A DNA stretch of 64,000 nt from Xylocopa sonorina (GCF_050948175.1 NC_135201.1:5704001-5768000); one strand, 5' to 3'; numbered from the stretch's first letter, positions 1 through 14,200 are shown. The notes: generated by a model from the sequence alone, not told the origin. A program made the numbers and translations.

Positions 1-3000
1 TAATACTTCGCCTCTTTTTACGGCGTTAAAATAGAAAATTGGAGCACAGCCTTTCGTGGCGGAACACGCCTCTCGAGCTGGACCAGCTCTCTCCGCCCGA
101 CGCTTCTTTCGCGTGCTGCAGTTTCGACGTTTTCCGCGGCTCATCGATCTCGAAACCCACCCCACGTGAAAAAGCTCCACCGTCCCGACAGCGTTCCAGC
201 AAGATCTCTTCTCGTTCTGTTCCGACATATTCTTTTTTTTTCTCTTTTCTTTTCCACGCAAGCCTCCTCCGGTCCCCCTTTGCGGATATTAATTTTTTGC
301 ACAGTCCCCGCCCCTATGGGCCCCCCAGTTTTTTTTTTCCCACCTCTCTCTTTCGCCATCGTACACCACCGCGTACGCGCTCCATCGCCGAGCGAGGCCT
401 AATGAAATCATTCCCGCGCCGATTCGGCTGGGGTGGGATTTCTGCCCATTGTGCGACACCCCTACGACGTTTTTTTCTTTCCTTCGCTCTCCTACTAACG
501 AAAGCGCCAGAGGGTCGCGTCGAAACTGCTATTGGCATAACATGGGGGGAAGCTGCATCCTCAACCCTTTACCGGGTAGTTACTTTTTTCCATCGCCCCC
601 TCCCCTACAATATTTCCTTGCTCCTCGGGGGTGATTGGACACGCATAACCCGCGGATTACCAGCGCGTGATACATCGAAAAAAAAACGGCGTCGGCCTGG
701 AATAATATGCGATAGGCGGTCGAAAGAGGAGAGGACGCGAGAGAAAGGGGGACAGAGCGAAATCCACAGAGCCTCTAATGAAAGAAATCACGCGTGTCCC
801 GCCGCGGATTATTTCGCCTCCATTCAATATTCAACGCACTTTTTTTCGACCGCGACTGCTCGAGCGACATTGAAATGAGATTTTTTCAACGCGAGCCGAA
901 CAATCGCGACGAAACGTCATCGTCGTTTACGGACTTTCCCTTCGACAAAGGAAAGAAAGCCTCGCAGAAAGGATTTTAATTAGAGAACGAAACAATTTCT
1001 CGCGCTTGCGAAATGAACTCTTCCCGTGCACCGGCGATGAACCGAGAGATTAAACGAACGAGACAACCGGTCGACGAATATCTTTCACAGACTTCGTTTG
1101 TTGGTGTAACCGAGTATCGTACGAAGGTTGTCTGCTGGCGAGGCTCGCGGCCTCGTTGCGGCTAAAAAAACCAAGGAAAGGAGACGGCGGGGAAATAAAA
1201 AAGAAGAAAAAAAAGAGAGAAATGACGCGAAAAGAATTGCGCGCCGCGAGAATGACCTTCGGATTTTATCGCTTTGCTGCGAGAAAAGAGAAGGACCCTC
1301 GCGGTCCCACCTCAATTTTTACGGTTCTTTTATCGAGACTCGAGAACCATCCAGGCGAGCGGAAGACCAAAAAGTATGTCTTTCCGCGACAAGAGGACAA
1401 TGGACGAAGGATAACGCGGACGATGCGAGGATAAAACGGAATCGTTTCGAGGGATCGATGCATCAGCGACGTTAACAAATAGGACACAGGACGTACGCTG
1501 GTCGAGAGCGTTAATTTCTTCGATTCGGTCGAAGATCGTCCCTTTTCTGCGAACACAAAATGGCTCCACGGAGCCCAGCGTCACGCATCGCTACTCGTGT
1601 GCTCACACCCACTTCCTTTTTACGCCACTCCCTGACCCGAACCCGCTCCGTACGCCTAAAGAAGTTTCGCCGGGCAAATAGTTATTGGTATCGTCGTGGA
1701 GTGGATACGAGCGATGTCGCGATGGCAAACAGGACGATGAAGACGCGAGCGAACGGGGCTAAAAAGAGTGGAGGACTCGGAGCTCGGCTCGAGAAGACGG
1801 TGAAAGAAAACGGCGCGAGTAAGGGGAATAAAGCGTAGCACTCCCACAATCAGGATTATTGGTAGAAACGCTAAGCCGCAATCTAGAAACGCGTCGAGCC
1901 TGTTCGAGGGATCAGGAAGCGTGGAATTAGGAATAGAGGTGTGCACGGGCTCGGCTGCAAGCAGAGCCACGTACAGTCGAGCAGAGATGAATCTGGTCAC
2001 GGCGAATCATAAAGTCCCTTGGGGATTCGCCCACGCTGCATCCACTCTCCCGTGCACCGAGTTCGACGAGGTACGGGGCAAAGAGAAAGGAGAGAAGAGA
2101 CGAGCGAGCCAGGCGAAAGAGAGGCGAGACAAGGACGCCGGACACCGAGAACGAACGGAGAGAAAGAGAACGGCTGGCAGAAGGAGAGTCGAGGTATTCG
2201 CGGTGCAAAAAGCGAGGATGCAGGCAAAAAAGGAAAAGCGCAACGAAGAAACCGGTTTTTTCCAGTTGGGCCAGGTCGGGGCGTCGAACCTACGGACCGC
2301 AGCCTCCCTCCGAGAATAACTTGCATGCAGCGGCAGCAGCAACACCGCTCGACGCCGACGACGTCGACGGCCAGCATCTTCTTCGCGGTGTCGGCTCAAC
2401 TGGTTCGAGATTGGCCTAGGTCCGGGAAGAAAGAAGGACGCCGGGGCCTTTGGCCCGGCGAAAACAGCTCGGGGGCGTGCCTTGAAAAGAATATCGCCTA
2501 TCGTCGAACAAGAACACGACGACGCGAAGGAACGTGGGTGTTTCGACGAGCAAAAAAATAGTGGAGAACAGGCGTATGGCCGAGAAACGGGGATGAGGGC
2601 AAGGACCCTCCAAACGTGGGGTTCATTGACGCTGGCACACACGTTACCGTCGACCATTCTGCCCACTATTTTGGCCCCGTTTTTTCTTCATCTATCCCCA
2701 TCGTTTTTTTTTTTTCTCGTTTTTTTTTCTTTCACTGACATCATCTCTAGCGGGTTCTGCGTCGGTTAGCCAAGGTCAAGGAAGTACGGCTGGACCAAGC
2801 GTAGCGAAGTAACGAAAGTATCACGATCGTTCGTTTTTTTTTAACCGCAAATATCTATCGATAAATAGTTAGACAAATCGATGAGAAACAGAAAGGCTAT
2901 GAAAAACCCGGATATATCGATTCAGCCATCCTGAGCGATATCCATTTCGTCTGTGATACCATCGTAGACGAAATGGCGTTGTAACCCGGCATAGGATTAG

Positions 3001-4705
3001 GAAAAAAAAGTATTCGAAAGGACGATAGCTACGGTAAATAACCGGTGAAGATTGTTCTCGTTAAGAAAGAACCGTAGGTCGTGTACGTAGCGGGGGCTGA
3101 GGGTGGTGGGAGTAAACGGGAAGAAGAAGGCTAACTAAAAAGTAAGGCCGACGACGTCTGGTGTTATTTTAAACTGGTCCTGCCCGAGATTCGGCTCTCT
3201 TCCGTTCGTTGATCGCCTCAACTCGATCGCTGTTATCCCAGGTCCGGGAGAAAAGATGGGTACGAGTCGGTTCGGTAAAGTTAGGTAGGGAAAGGGGGAG
3301 AGAAAAAAACAACCGAAAGAAAGAGAGAAGGACGACTCGACGCGATGAGAAAGGAAAAGAAGGAGTGCAGGAGGAGAAAGAAGAAGGAGGAGGAGGAGGA
3401 GGAGAAGAAGAAGAGGAAGAAGAAGTAGAAGAAGAAAAAAAAGATGAAAGAAGGATGCGTTGTGTATCGAAGTCGAGGGGGTGGGGAGTAGAGTAGGCAG
3501 GAAGAAAGGAAGGGGCGAGGCGAGTAAAGACCCCAAAACTTTGCGGTCATTGCCGTCTGGTCTCGTTTTAGCCTTTCCTTCCTCCCACCTTCTCCTTCTT
3601 CTTTCCTTCCTCTTCGTATTCTTTTTCTCTCCGTTTTAAGCACTCTTTCGAGCAAGGTTGGCCGCCATGTTTTTCCTCGACGCGTGCCCCTACCGCCTCG
3701 TGTGCGTATAACCGACCTTCGCGTGTGCGAGAGAGAAAAGAGAGAGAAATAAATTGAGAGATATAAGGAAACAAAATGCAAAAAAATAAATAAGTAACGA
3801 AAAAAAAAATGCAATCGAAAAAAGAAACGATCAAAAACGATACGACCGCGAAATTGTCTCGATACGAGGTCGCCAATGACGGAGACAGATACTTGCAATG
3901 AGGACGTCGAATTTCGTTCATTACTCTTCATATTATCTGTTTAAAGGATGGCCTTTGTTGGTTCGTCGATCATAATCCTCCGTCGGATGGAGTGTTACAT
4001 GTTGCAAGAATCGACGAACGAAACAATGACTGCAACAAAGGCCATCGTAATTGTGTCGTAGTAGCTAGTCATTTGATCTATGCTTTGCATTCCCGTTCAT
4101 CTGTGAGGTCGTGCGAGATCAATCGGAGATCCATGATCCACCAAAGCTGTTGTTGTTCTTTTTTCCTTTCTTTATATATATATTTCTTGTTCCATTTTTT
4201 TTTTTTTTCATTTTTTTTTCAACCACCACAGAATACTTCTTGATCGCGTAGTCCGTCCGATCGTTCTCCAGACCTCACGCTATTATTATATACATTCGCC
4301 TGTCTGGGCTTTGCTTTTTCCTCTCCACCTTACACATCTTCCTTAATCGTCCCGTTGATCCCCTATCGTTCACGCTCCCATCGAATTGTCTCGTCGAAAC
4401 ACGCGAAACCCATTCAACTTCCACCCTCAGTCCTACACCAACAGCTTCATCGATGCCCACGAGCTCTTTCCATAAAAGTAATTCTTTGCCAGACACTCGA
4501 GGTGAATTCCCTTTGCAAAATAAATAGTCAATGGTGGCGGTAAATCGGTGCCCTAACTCTCACTGGTAAATCGTTCTGTTCTGTGCGCTGCCTGTCCTGC
4601 GCTTCTGGTTCGCGACTCTGTGGTGGTATTCTGTGGGTCGGCTCTCTACCCTGGTGCGCCGCGTGTGCCTGCTTCCGGTTCCTCTTCTTCCGGCCCCCAA
4701 AAAAG
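1..4705. other. non-coding stretch upstream of the zinc-finger gene
   Basis: No exon is supportable here. Long open frames exist on both strands, but their translations are compositionally biased (Arg/Ser/Phe/Lys-rich), overlap one another in several frames and lack good splice sites in phase. The stretch holds poly-T and poly-A runs, a GGA/GAA purine tract at about 3360-3450 and CpG-rich sequence. A Gln-rich frame with an ATG at 2325 runs into possible donors around 2379-2420 and could be an upstream coding exon of the zinc-finger gene, but I cannot show it. Most likely this is an intron or 5' flank of the gene that resumes at 4706. Confidence 0.5.
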
Positions 4706-7700
4706 GAGTTGCAACAGCGTGTTGTGTTCCAGCAACACGCCGCCCTGATCGGCGGCCCGAACGCAACCAGCTGTCCTGTCTGCCACAAACTCTTCCTCGG
4801 TGGCGAAGCTCTCATGGAGCACATGAAGCACACTCACAAGGACCCGAATGCCTCCGGCGTTGCCAGTAAGTATCTACGATAGTTGAGCACCCTCGATTTC
4901 GTCCGTGTCACTCTTTCTTTCTCCTTGCTTTCTATCCTACATGTACATGGGAACACCTCTTCTCTGTATCTCTTACGCACTAACGCTACTACGGTTCTTC
5001 CATCTTTCGACTAACGCACGACCGCAATCGACGGGATAATCGAACCTTCTGCGCTTTGTCTCCAGGACACCACGGAGGGGAACGATCGCGTAGATCACGA
5101 CGAACGCGCGTTCTTCGATCTAGAAATGCGATAGAGATGAGAATATAATCGCTAGAAATGTTCCGTTTTTCGATAGCCTCGATATCTATCAAGGGTTCGG
5201 CTCGAGGTCGGCTCTACGATCGGTTCCTCTTCGCGGTCTCCGACTTTTGCCGAGGATTATGTCCGTCCTGTCTAACACCAGCTAACGAGAATTCCTTCGA
5301 GGAGAAAGAAAGAACGGAGATAGACGTAACGAGGGTGCCTTAATTGCGAGTAAGTCTAAAACAGAGAGAGAAAGCGAGAGAGGTGGAACGATCGCTCTCC
5401 TCGAGACTCGAGGGGTGGTTCGTCCTTAGCATTTAAGTACGTTTCACATCCCCCACCTAAGAAACTTGCTTTGGCGCGGGCGATATGCACACATTGTCCT
5501 GTCACTTCTTCGTACTGTTTCGCTGAACGGAAAAAGGGGGTGTAGCACTTAGCGCACTCACCTACTAATACTTGCGTACCTACTATTCGCTAATATAAAA
5601 CCGGTGCTTCAAAAGGGTGTCTCGTTCCGACTTTTGTGCGTGTTCTGTTAAGTGTGTGGGCATACATAGATAGACGTACAGAGAAGAACAATCGACAAGC
5701 GCGGACGTGCGCCAGTCAATGAGAATCTCTTTACGAAACCGCATGCCGTTTTCGAAACGCGTCCTGTCTCGTTTCCTCCATCATTTTCTAAGTAAACGGA
5801 AAAAAAATATGACACAGTGCCAGAGTATCGACCTGGTGTTTTTCGTCATACCCGATGAGAAATGACCTAAGGTAACCCATTTTTCGTCCGAACGCATCGT
5901 TAAAACGTAACGCTAGAGCTTTCCGTCCGAAAAAAAAAGAGAATACGAGGACGACCGAAAGTGATAGAAAAAAAAAAGCCGGAGTGACGAAGGGGAAACT
6001 GATACCTGTACACACGTATACATATATACGAGCATGTATATATGTAAAGAATGAAATGAAAGTGTGGGTGAAAAATAAAACGTGGGGTGGAGAGAGCACA
6101 CGAGGGGGAGGAAAAGGGAAAATGACTGCGATTCGTCGAACTTTTCTTTGTGCGTCTATAAGCGTGCAAGCGCGCGTACGTGCGTGGTGCATCTTGGTTT
6201 TTGGGCCGACGACCTCGCTCGTGAAAGGGAGCCAGCAACGGCAGAAGCAGCGCGCGGTGCGTCCGAGGTCAGTGCTCTCCTGGTCCTCGGCTATCCGTGT
6301 CTGCAAGGATTCTCCCTTCGCCTTCGAGGTCGACTGGAATGTCGACGTACGTACGCGCGTGTGTACACGCGAATGCGTGAGAAATAAGGTGGAGGAGGAG
6401 AAGGATGAGGATGAGGAGGAGGAGGAGGTGGAGGAGAAGGAGAAGGAGGAGAGTGATGATAATGATGATGATGATGGTGATGATGATAATGATAATGATG
6501 ATGGTGGTGATGATAATGATGAAGATGATAGTGATGATAATGGGAAAAAAAAAGAAAGAACGATGGAGGATGATAAATAAGAATGATATGATGGTGATAT
6601 GACGATATGATGATATGATGATGATGATATGATGATGATATGATGATGATATGATGATGATGATGATGATGATGATGATAATGATGGAGGAGGTGGCTTT
6701 CGTTCCTTGGGAAGCTTTATCCTGCTTAGCATTGACCTTGAAATTGTGTCGCCCTATTGTTCCCTCCGCTGACTGCACAACCTCCGTTGCCGGGGTTTAC
6801 CTAGCGAAGCGACGGACCGCCAACCACCCGTGTCCAGTGTGCGGAAAACACTACGTCAACGAGGGTAGTCTTAGGAAACACCTGGCCTGCCATCCTGAGA
6901 CCAGTCAACTTAGCACAAGCCTCAGGATGTGGCCGTGCTCGGTGTGCCAGGCCGTCTTCACTCATGAAAGCGGTAAGTATGATCTTCTATTTGAAGCAAT
7001 CGTAATTAACAACAAAGTACAATCATACGATTACTTTTCATCTGTTATCGATCTCGTTACTTTACGTTACTCTTCTACACCGTTACGTTACGTTTCACCG
7101 TTTCTTAATCCCGTACGTTATCGAATGTTCGTTCGCTCTCTACCGACCGAGCTTCCCGATACTAACCAAAAACTCTATCGAGACCGCTCTGCTTTGCTGT
7201 TAAGGTTTGTTGAGTCATATGGAGCACATGAGAATGGACCCGAAGCATCAGTTCGCGGCGCAGTACGTTTTAAGTCGCGCCGCCGCTGAGAGGCGGGAGA
7301 GAGAAATCCTTGCGTCCTCGAGTCTAGGTATGATGAAAGTTATCGTAATACATTTCACGTTCGTCGTCGTCGTTTAGAACCGGTGAGAGTACGATGATAA
7401 CGTGCGTGTAACGACTGGTACGATTCTCGTGTACAGGTGCGGGGTTGGGTGTGTTGGGAAGCCAACCTGGCGGACCTCAAAATTTGCAACAACCACCGAT
7501 GTGTCCTTCGCCGTCGGCTCATTCAGACAGCAGCAGTGGAAACGGAAGGTTATCGTCGGCCGGTAGTGAACCTGGTACGCTACGATCTTGTTCCTCGTCT
7601 TCTTGCAAATGGTCGTCTGGAATAATCGTTAGAGTAATGTGTCGTGGATATCGTAGAGTAATCGATCTTAACACCGTACCTCTAAACCTTTCTTTAGTAC

Positions 7701-9424
7701 ACGTTTGTTGAAATGTATCATTATACACTTTAAGTGACCACCGAGCTCTTCGCAACCGCAACGAGAGTTATTGTAGTAAACATTATTACACTTTATCTGA
7801 GTAAAATAAATCATCTATGAATTCTTGTGTGAGTAATTTTGTCGTACGATACGCTCAGCTCGCTCCGTTTTATATTCGTCTATTCTATGTGTCTCTTTAT
7901 ATATCGATTAATGACAATTACCGACTAGAACGTAATTTTGTAGCGCGACTTCACACGCACCTCTACTGGCAACACGTCGCACAAGTATACTAACGAGAGC
8001 AGACTTTTGCGCAGGTACCGGTCTGCTGAACAACAACAACAATAACAACAATAACAACATGGCGTCGCCAGGGCCAAGCGGAAACAAGCTGAGCGAGATG
8101 CTGCGAGCGGGAAGCCAGCCTGGGTCCGCGCAACAATACCACGACGAGATGCAATCGCAGCAGCAACGCATGGCAGTGATGGCCGCCGCGGTGTCAGCTG
8201 GTAAGAATCGCCGCTGTGCAATCTGTTTTTCGCGAATCGATCGATCAACAGAAGTACCGCGCGATACACGCTTGACTTGTTCAAGGCCGCCGATACCGTT
8301 CTTATCAAGAGACGCGCTATGCCGCTCGAGGGAAGAGATACGGTGGATTCGTTCTAATTATTAAGCCGATAAAAGCTTGATTTACAATTATGTTTTTCCA
8401 TCGCAACAATTTTTCTTATCTCCAACGCCTATACCAGTTGCGCCCCTCGATCTTAAACCTCCAACAAATCGATCCGAATAATACACTGTTCGAACGACGT
8501 TGCGACGGAGATGACCATGTGCGGATCGTTCGATCGCATCTCAACCTGGACGAGTGAAGAAGTAGGATCGAACCGACGCGAGCCGGTTCGATAGGTTATC
8601 GCGTATCGCGGATGGATATGAGAAATCGCCATTGTGATCGACAGGTTTGCAAAATTCGGTCTCGCCGAATCTGTCGCCGGTGGACATGGCGTCTCTGGCG
8701 GCGGCGATGAGGATGGGAAACAACGGCGACATGAGCGGTGGCGCGCAAGGCTCGACGGGGCCGCAGCAACAGGGAGTGCAAGCAACTGGACCAGAACAGA
8801 CTTTGAGAATGCACCAAGCGGAAGCCTTACTGCGTTCTCAAGCCGAAGCCGCGCTCAGATTGGCTGTAAGTATATTATAGTCTCTCGCGTGCATTGTATA
8901 GATCCAACGTTTGCTCCATTTCGATCGAGATTCGTCGGTGATCGCGAAACGTTCCATCGAAGAACGAACGTTGATCGGATTTTTCGATCAGGTGTCGCAG
9001 GCGGCAGCGGCCGCGGCCAGTTCAGCGGTTGGCGGAGACGTGAGACATCACTTGGGACAACATAACGGTGGTAGCACCTCTGGCATGCCTGGACATCACA
9101 CGAACCAACAGATGTCTCAACAAGACACCTTACCGCCTGACCTTGGTGAGTATATACCCATCCGATGGCAATTAGAAAATGTTAGCCTTAAGATAACCTC
9201 GAGCGATTGCCGCGTTTAGTGGATTCGAATGATTTCTTCCCCGACTAGGCGAGATATTTCGCTAGATCCGATTCTATATCATGACGATTTACGGATCCAC
9301 AGGGGAAGCGCTGCGATTGCAAGAGCAGCGATTAGAACAGGCCCTGAGGCTTCACGGTGATCCTCGAGCATTAAGTTTCACTCTCCAGCACGTCGTCAAT
9401 CAGCAGAACAATCAGCAACCATGA
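4706..9424 (+). CDS. C2H2 zinc-finger, Gln/Ala-rich nuclear protein (3' eight exons)
   Basis: Probable sequence-specific DNA-binding regulator. Exons in consistent phase: 4706-4865, 6805-6972, 7205-7327, 7437-7574, 8015-8200, 8645-8865, 8992-9145, 9303-9424, giving 423 codons plus stop TGA; all internal boundaries are AG/GT. Numbering from the first visible residue, finger 1 uses C23, C26, H39, H44; finger 2 C63, C66, H79, H83; finger 3 C98, C101, H114, H117 and is split by an intron. A charged, conserved-looking segment (MDPKHQFAAQYVLSRAAAER) follows, then Ser/Gly, poly-Asn, Met/Gln and Ala-rich low-complexity exons. The start codon is not seen; 4706 is the first AG after a pyrimidine tract, so the 5' end is partial or begins nearby. 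An insect-restricted factor such as Drosophila datilografo is a possible relative, but that is memory, not proof. Intron 1 carries a GAT/ATG microsatellite. Confidence 0.85.
6400..6690 (+). repeat. GAT/ATG/GAG microsatellite in intron
   Basis: Purine-rich GAG/GAA run changing into GAT/GATATG repeats, within the intron between the first two zinc-finger exons. It produces long low-complexity open frames on both strands that are not genes. Confidence 0.9.
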
Positions 9425-9467
9425 AAATTCAGTTACTACTGAGACGAGTGGACCCCTTGGACGTCAG

Positions 9468-9715
9468 AGCAGACGGGCCTGCAGCAAACCGAACGACTCA
9501 ATCAGCAACCACTTCAGAACATTGACCGTTCGATAACGCTGAACGAGCAACAGCAGCAGGGATCGTCTAGCATCGGTCTTCACCCGCATCAACAACAGCA
9601 GCAGCAGCAGCAGCAGCAACAGCAACAACATCAGCAACAGCAGCAGCAGCATCCTGAAGATCGTGGTGTCAAGAGGAAGGCCGACGATATGATCGGTAAC
9701 TCTGACAACGTGTAA
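9468..9715 (+). CDS. probable alternative C-terminal exon of the zinc-finger gene
   Basis: Downstream of the TGA at 9422 the same frame reopens after a second TGA at 9440 and encodes a Gln-rich tail with poly-Gln, ending in the charged sequence RGVKRKADDMIGNSDNV and TAA at 9713-9715. A GT at 9357 (after CAC G) and an AG at 9466-9467 would remove a 111-bp intron and join the frames in phase (an AG at 9442-9443 also fits). The product would be 483 codons from 4706. The basic, nuclear-localisation-like end looks like selected protein rather than UTR. The donor context is weak, so this could be a minor isoform or the main one. Confidence 0.5.
9549..9654 (+). repeat. CAG/CAA trinucleotide tract
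   Basis: Interrupted CAG/CAA repeat; translated as poly-Gln if the alternative terminal exon is used, otherwise in the 3' UTR. Confidence 0.85.
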
Positions 9716-11240
9716 AAGAACGTCGGCGTACATCGACGATAAACCGTCAGCAACCGTTTATCGTCTTCTACGTCGGTTCGAGCACAGACGTCCAAGTGTG
9801 GTCATCCGCGAAATTACTCCTGTCTCAGCAGTAGAAACGAATTATTCCAATAACGGGACTCGTCGGTGGGTCCCACTTTTTCAGAGTTTCTAAGAATCCT
9901 ATTTTCATTAAATCGGCTCGCGACGTATCGGAAGAGCGTCGCGACCGATCCAGCCGTGGAACTCTTCAGAGATGGAGGGTAGAGACGGTGATACGTATCT
10001 AGAAATCCGTTAGACGGTGCGTGACGACGGGCACCAGTGGCAATGGTCTTCTACCGGCCCACGCGACTCTTCGCGTGGATCACGTTGTTCCTACTACGGT
10101 CCTGGATCCAGAGTTCCTAAAACGGCAAATGCTCGCCGTACGGGAGTGCCATCGTTCGTCCCAGCACGAACGGTTTCGAGCTTCTACCAAACGCGGGCGA
10201 TCGACGGCCCTCTCTTGCGCGCGGCGTCCCTCGTTTCGTCGAGTCGCTCTTTAAGAATTCTCAGGACGCGTTGCCACCGTCGCTGTTCGATGTCACCCCT
10301 GAAACGTGCCATAAATCTGTTGAATTGAAACTGTCGCGTCCTCGGGTCGTGCCTGACTCAAGGTACGATCACGGACCGCGCCAAGTACTATGGTTTCTTT
10401 TAGTACAAGAGCCGAACTCGTAGACCTGGCCAAGCTGAAGGGGAAATAACCACCCTGAACACCCGACGATCGGTCTAGGCTCAACAAACTAAACTATATA
10501 TATACATATATACATACCTACTGGCCACTTTAAGGTTCCCTTAATCTTAGCTCCCGTAACGTTTAAGGCAAAGACACGCGCGTCTTGATATGTGCGTGAA
10601 CGCGGTCAGGTGGATCAGCTAATATCCTCGTACGTTCGTTAATTATAATACGTGCAGCATCCCCCTCCCGTTTAGATGGACGAAAAAACGCGGAGTAAGT
10701 TAGAAAATGAACAAACAAACAAACAAACAAACGAACGAACGAACGAACGAAGGGAATAATAGAGAGGGAAAAACGGACGGTCTGATTCCGCGGTCGCGCG
10801 GCGCGGCGGACAGGGGGTCCGTCGTCGTCCGGCGATGCTACATTAGTGATACATGTACACAGGAATAGAGGGAGAGAGAAAGAAAGAAGAACACGATACC
10901 TTGTTACACAGAAACACATAAAACACACTGAACACACGTATATACACGCGAAACCTACTCGACGTAAGGATATGAAAAGAAAAAAAAATAATGCGCGCAA
11001 CTTGTGCTGGTCGGCAGCACGAAAACTATTAGCTCGTAAGCGAACAAACAAAATATAATTATTACAAACAGTTATATTATATATATTATATATACATACA
11101 GAGAGAGTCTGGAGTGTATGATGGAGGGAAAAGGAAAAAAAAGAGTTAAAAAATTTTGGGACGGGACGGCCCAGGAACGGCCATCGCCCGCTCCCACCTG
11201 TAAACGTGCACGCTTTCAATAAACCGTGAAGGGTGTACGA
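9716..11240 (+). other. 3' UTR of the zinc-finger gene
   Basis: No coding sequence. Contains a TA-rich stretch at about 10493-10520, an (ACAA/ACGA)n tetranucleotide run at about 10705-10750 and an AATAAA at 11218-11223. Extent is inferred from the position of the stop codons and the first good polyadenylation signal. Confidence 0.45.
11218..11223 (+). terminator. candidate polyadenylation signal AATAAA
   Basis: Canonical hexamer about 1.5 kb after the zinc-finger gene's second stop codon. Further A/T-rich AATAAA-like sites follow within 130 bp. Confidence 0.35.
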
Positions 11241-14200
11241 ACATTTTTCGTGAACAAACACGCCAGAGAAATGACGAAGAGAAATAAAAAAAACTAAATG
11301 CTAAATATTATATATATATATTATATATATATAAATATTATAAATAATAAATATAGGGTCTATGAGACTAGGATATAAATTAGGCGAAAGAGAAAATCGA
11401 GTGAATGCGGAGCGCGTGCCCGGGCATTCGTACACGGTCCCGAGCCACGCAGACGAGAGCGTGAAAGAGACGTACGTAGAGAATCGAACGAGGTGCCAGA
11501 AACCACGAGAGACAGAGACCGAGAGAAAGGATCGCGCGAAAGGGTGAAAGAAAGAGAGGGTGAGAGAGGAAGCGCGAGATTTCGTGAATGAACGGCCTCG
11601 GGATTGCCCGCGTACGTGCCCGTGGCACGCGGTTGAATGAAAGAGAGAAGCTGCGCGAAAGGGAATGCTTCGTGAGCATCAAGGAGGAGAGAATGCGAGA
11701 ATGGAGCGTGCGAGAGAGATTTTAGAGTGGCGTGCTTCAGGTAATCTGAGGTCCTGTGATCGTTATAAGCGAAATATTTTTTTATTTCCGGGTATATATC
11801 TGAACGCGTAAAAATACTTGCGTCGTTTCGAACTTTTACTTGCAATATACCGTTACGTTCTCGCAATACTTAGAAAGAAGAAGAAGGAGAAGCAGAACAG
11901 AGAGGTGGATCAATTTAAAAATACGAAGATGAGGATGACGAGGGAGAGGAGAAGAAGAAGAATATAGAAAGTCCGTAGGTTTGACCGTGGAGCGAACTTT
12001 AGAAACTCGGGCCAGCCCCTTACTCCTAAATACCTCTTTGTGATAACCCTACAATCTCGAAACCCCCGATTCCAACCCCCCCCCCCCTTTTTCCGACCTT
12101 TTATAAAACTCCTGGACTGTCCGTACTTTAGATGGGGTTTCTTTCGACGAGACCAGACGAGATGAAACGAAACGTTGGTCGTAAACCACACGCGTATCGA
12201 AAACGGAAAAAGAAACAAAAAACAGAAACGCACTTCTCTCTTGGAAATCGTATTTCTTGGTCGAGAACGAACACCGGATACGGACGGTTATTCAAAAAGT
12301 CAAAGTAAAAATTTTTGTACGGAAAAGAATATAAACAGGAACAGAAAATGTCGGAGGCGGTCCAAAGAAATTATCAGCAAAAAAAAGTGGAAGAGAACAA
12401 AAATCGTTTCGCCAACGATTCACCTGCGACACGTTCGATTTCTTCGTTTCTTCGACTGGCAATCGCGGACTGAAGAGTGCGGAAATGAATGGTAGCGTGC
12501 CGAATTTTTTCTTCCCCGTGGCATCGTACGTCGACCGCGTTGTTGTTGTTGTTGTTGTTGTTCCCTTCGGAAATTCTCGACGAGATTTTTCGTTCCGTGA
12601 CCGGTTCGTACGTATTTTACCCCCCGGTCCCTTTTCACCGTTTTACGTTTCCTTCCTATTGTCTCTACCGCGCTTCTATCCTTTGATCGATTATCCTGAT
12701 TCTGTCCCGAGGTAATTAAAAAGTAAAACAGAAACGGAAGAAAATCAATCGCTAATTTAAACGCATTCTTGTTTCGAAAGTTTTCACGTCAAGAGAAAGT
12801 CACAAGAAAATGAAAGAGAAACGAATTCCAAATTCCGTCTGAGGCTCGTGGAAAAGAAAATTTGTTTAATTCCGAATTATATCCTAACTTCTCCGTTCCT
12901 CTTCAGGGGATCCCTCCTTTTAACCCCTTTGTTCGCCAATTATGAAAGTAGCCTAACGTCGTCATCTTCGTTGAACGTAAAAGACACGCGCCGAGAAGCC
13001 GCCGTATAGCCAGGCTTTTTTCACCATCTGGAACGAGAGAAGAAAAGATTGCTAAAAAGATTCATCGTCAAAGCTACATTTAACGATCGCACTCACCTCG
13101 CGACCGGAACTCGAAGGACTCGCCGAAAAAGCCGTACAATCGTTCGAGGGTTACACTTCTTGGTCGGACTACACAAAACTCACCTCGAACAATTTACATT
13201 TTCCAATCTAAACCTAACACAAAAACGCGCGATAGACAAAAATGAATATCGCGCTCGATCGAGACACAAGATTAAAGAAGAAAAAAAAAAAAGAAAGGCA
13301 CCTTGAGTTCCAGGTATCGTAAACGCGAGTCGATCATTGATCGTTCTTATTATAAAATTTTTTCGTTACAGGGCGTTTTTTCCTCGGATTAAGTAGTATG
13401 TAAATACACCTTGATATCACAAGCATAAACTGAGAATTTACTGGTAAACTTAAATCAAGTACATAATGCGAAATAGGGTTAGTTTCTATGTAAATACCTA
13501 AAGCTGGACGAGTGCATACACCTCGTTCATGCAACCAACGATAATCGTTTTTATCGAACCAATGCTTCTGTTCGTCATCGGTGTACGCCTGGTCGTTGGT
13601 GATCGTCCTTGTACAACCCGCGCGCCGGTTCTGCAATCGGCGCCACCAACAACATCCCCAAAAAACGGATGTTGCACAAGAACGTTCTCCAAAATGGGCG
13701 TCGCTGATCGGGAAATTTTTTTTTCTCGACACTGATACACACCTACACAACTACACAGACACGCTCACATACACACAGCATTGCGATGGATTGTACAGCT
13801 ACGATAGAATAGATAAGTAAGCCTCAACACAATTCTTCACACACTCGCACCACCGGCACCGACTAGCCTCCAAATTAAGACAGGGACCAAACGTTTGGCG
13901 AACACAATTTTCCGACCTTATTCTGGTGGTATTTCGTAGGAGAACGCGAACATTATTTCTTCTGGAGATATTCAACGATTTCCAACGCGAGCTATTCGTT
14001 TGTTTCGGCAAAGGGTGCGGCGCGATTATCGAAGTGTAGGCGGGTAAAGGGTGACGAGCGGACGTCACACGTTTCGCAATCAATCGATATTCGATCGTGA
14101 GGGAAGGTGTTTCGAATGAAAGTGTGAATGAGCGAGTACCTGGAACAATTAGGGAAACATCAGGTTCATTCGATAATACGCGCGCGGTTAAAAACAAATA

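Noticed and set aside
39..878. 279-codon open frame on the plus strand
   Set aside because: Composition follows poly-T and A runs, several other frames are open over the same bases, and there is no family signature or splice evidence.
5788..6778. Long Ser-rich and Ile/Met-rich frames on both strands
   Set aside because: Translations of the GAT/GAG microsatellite inside an intron of the zinc-finger gene.
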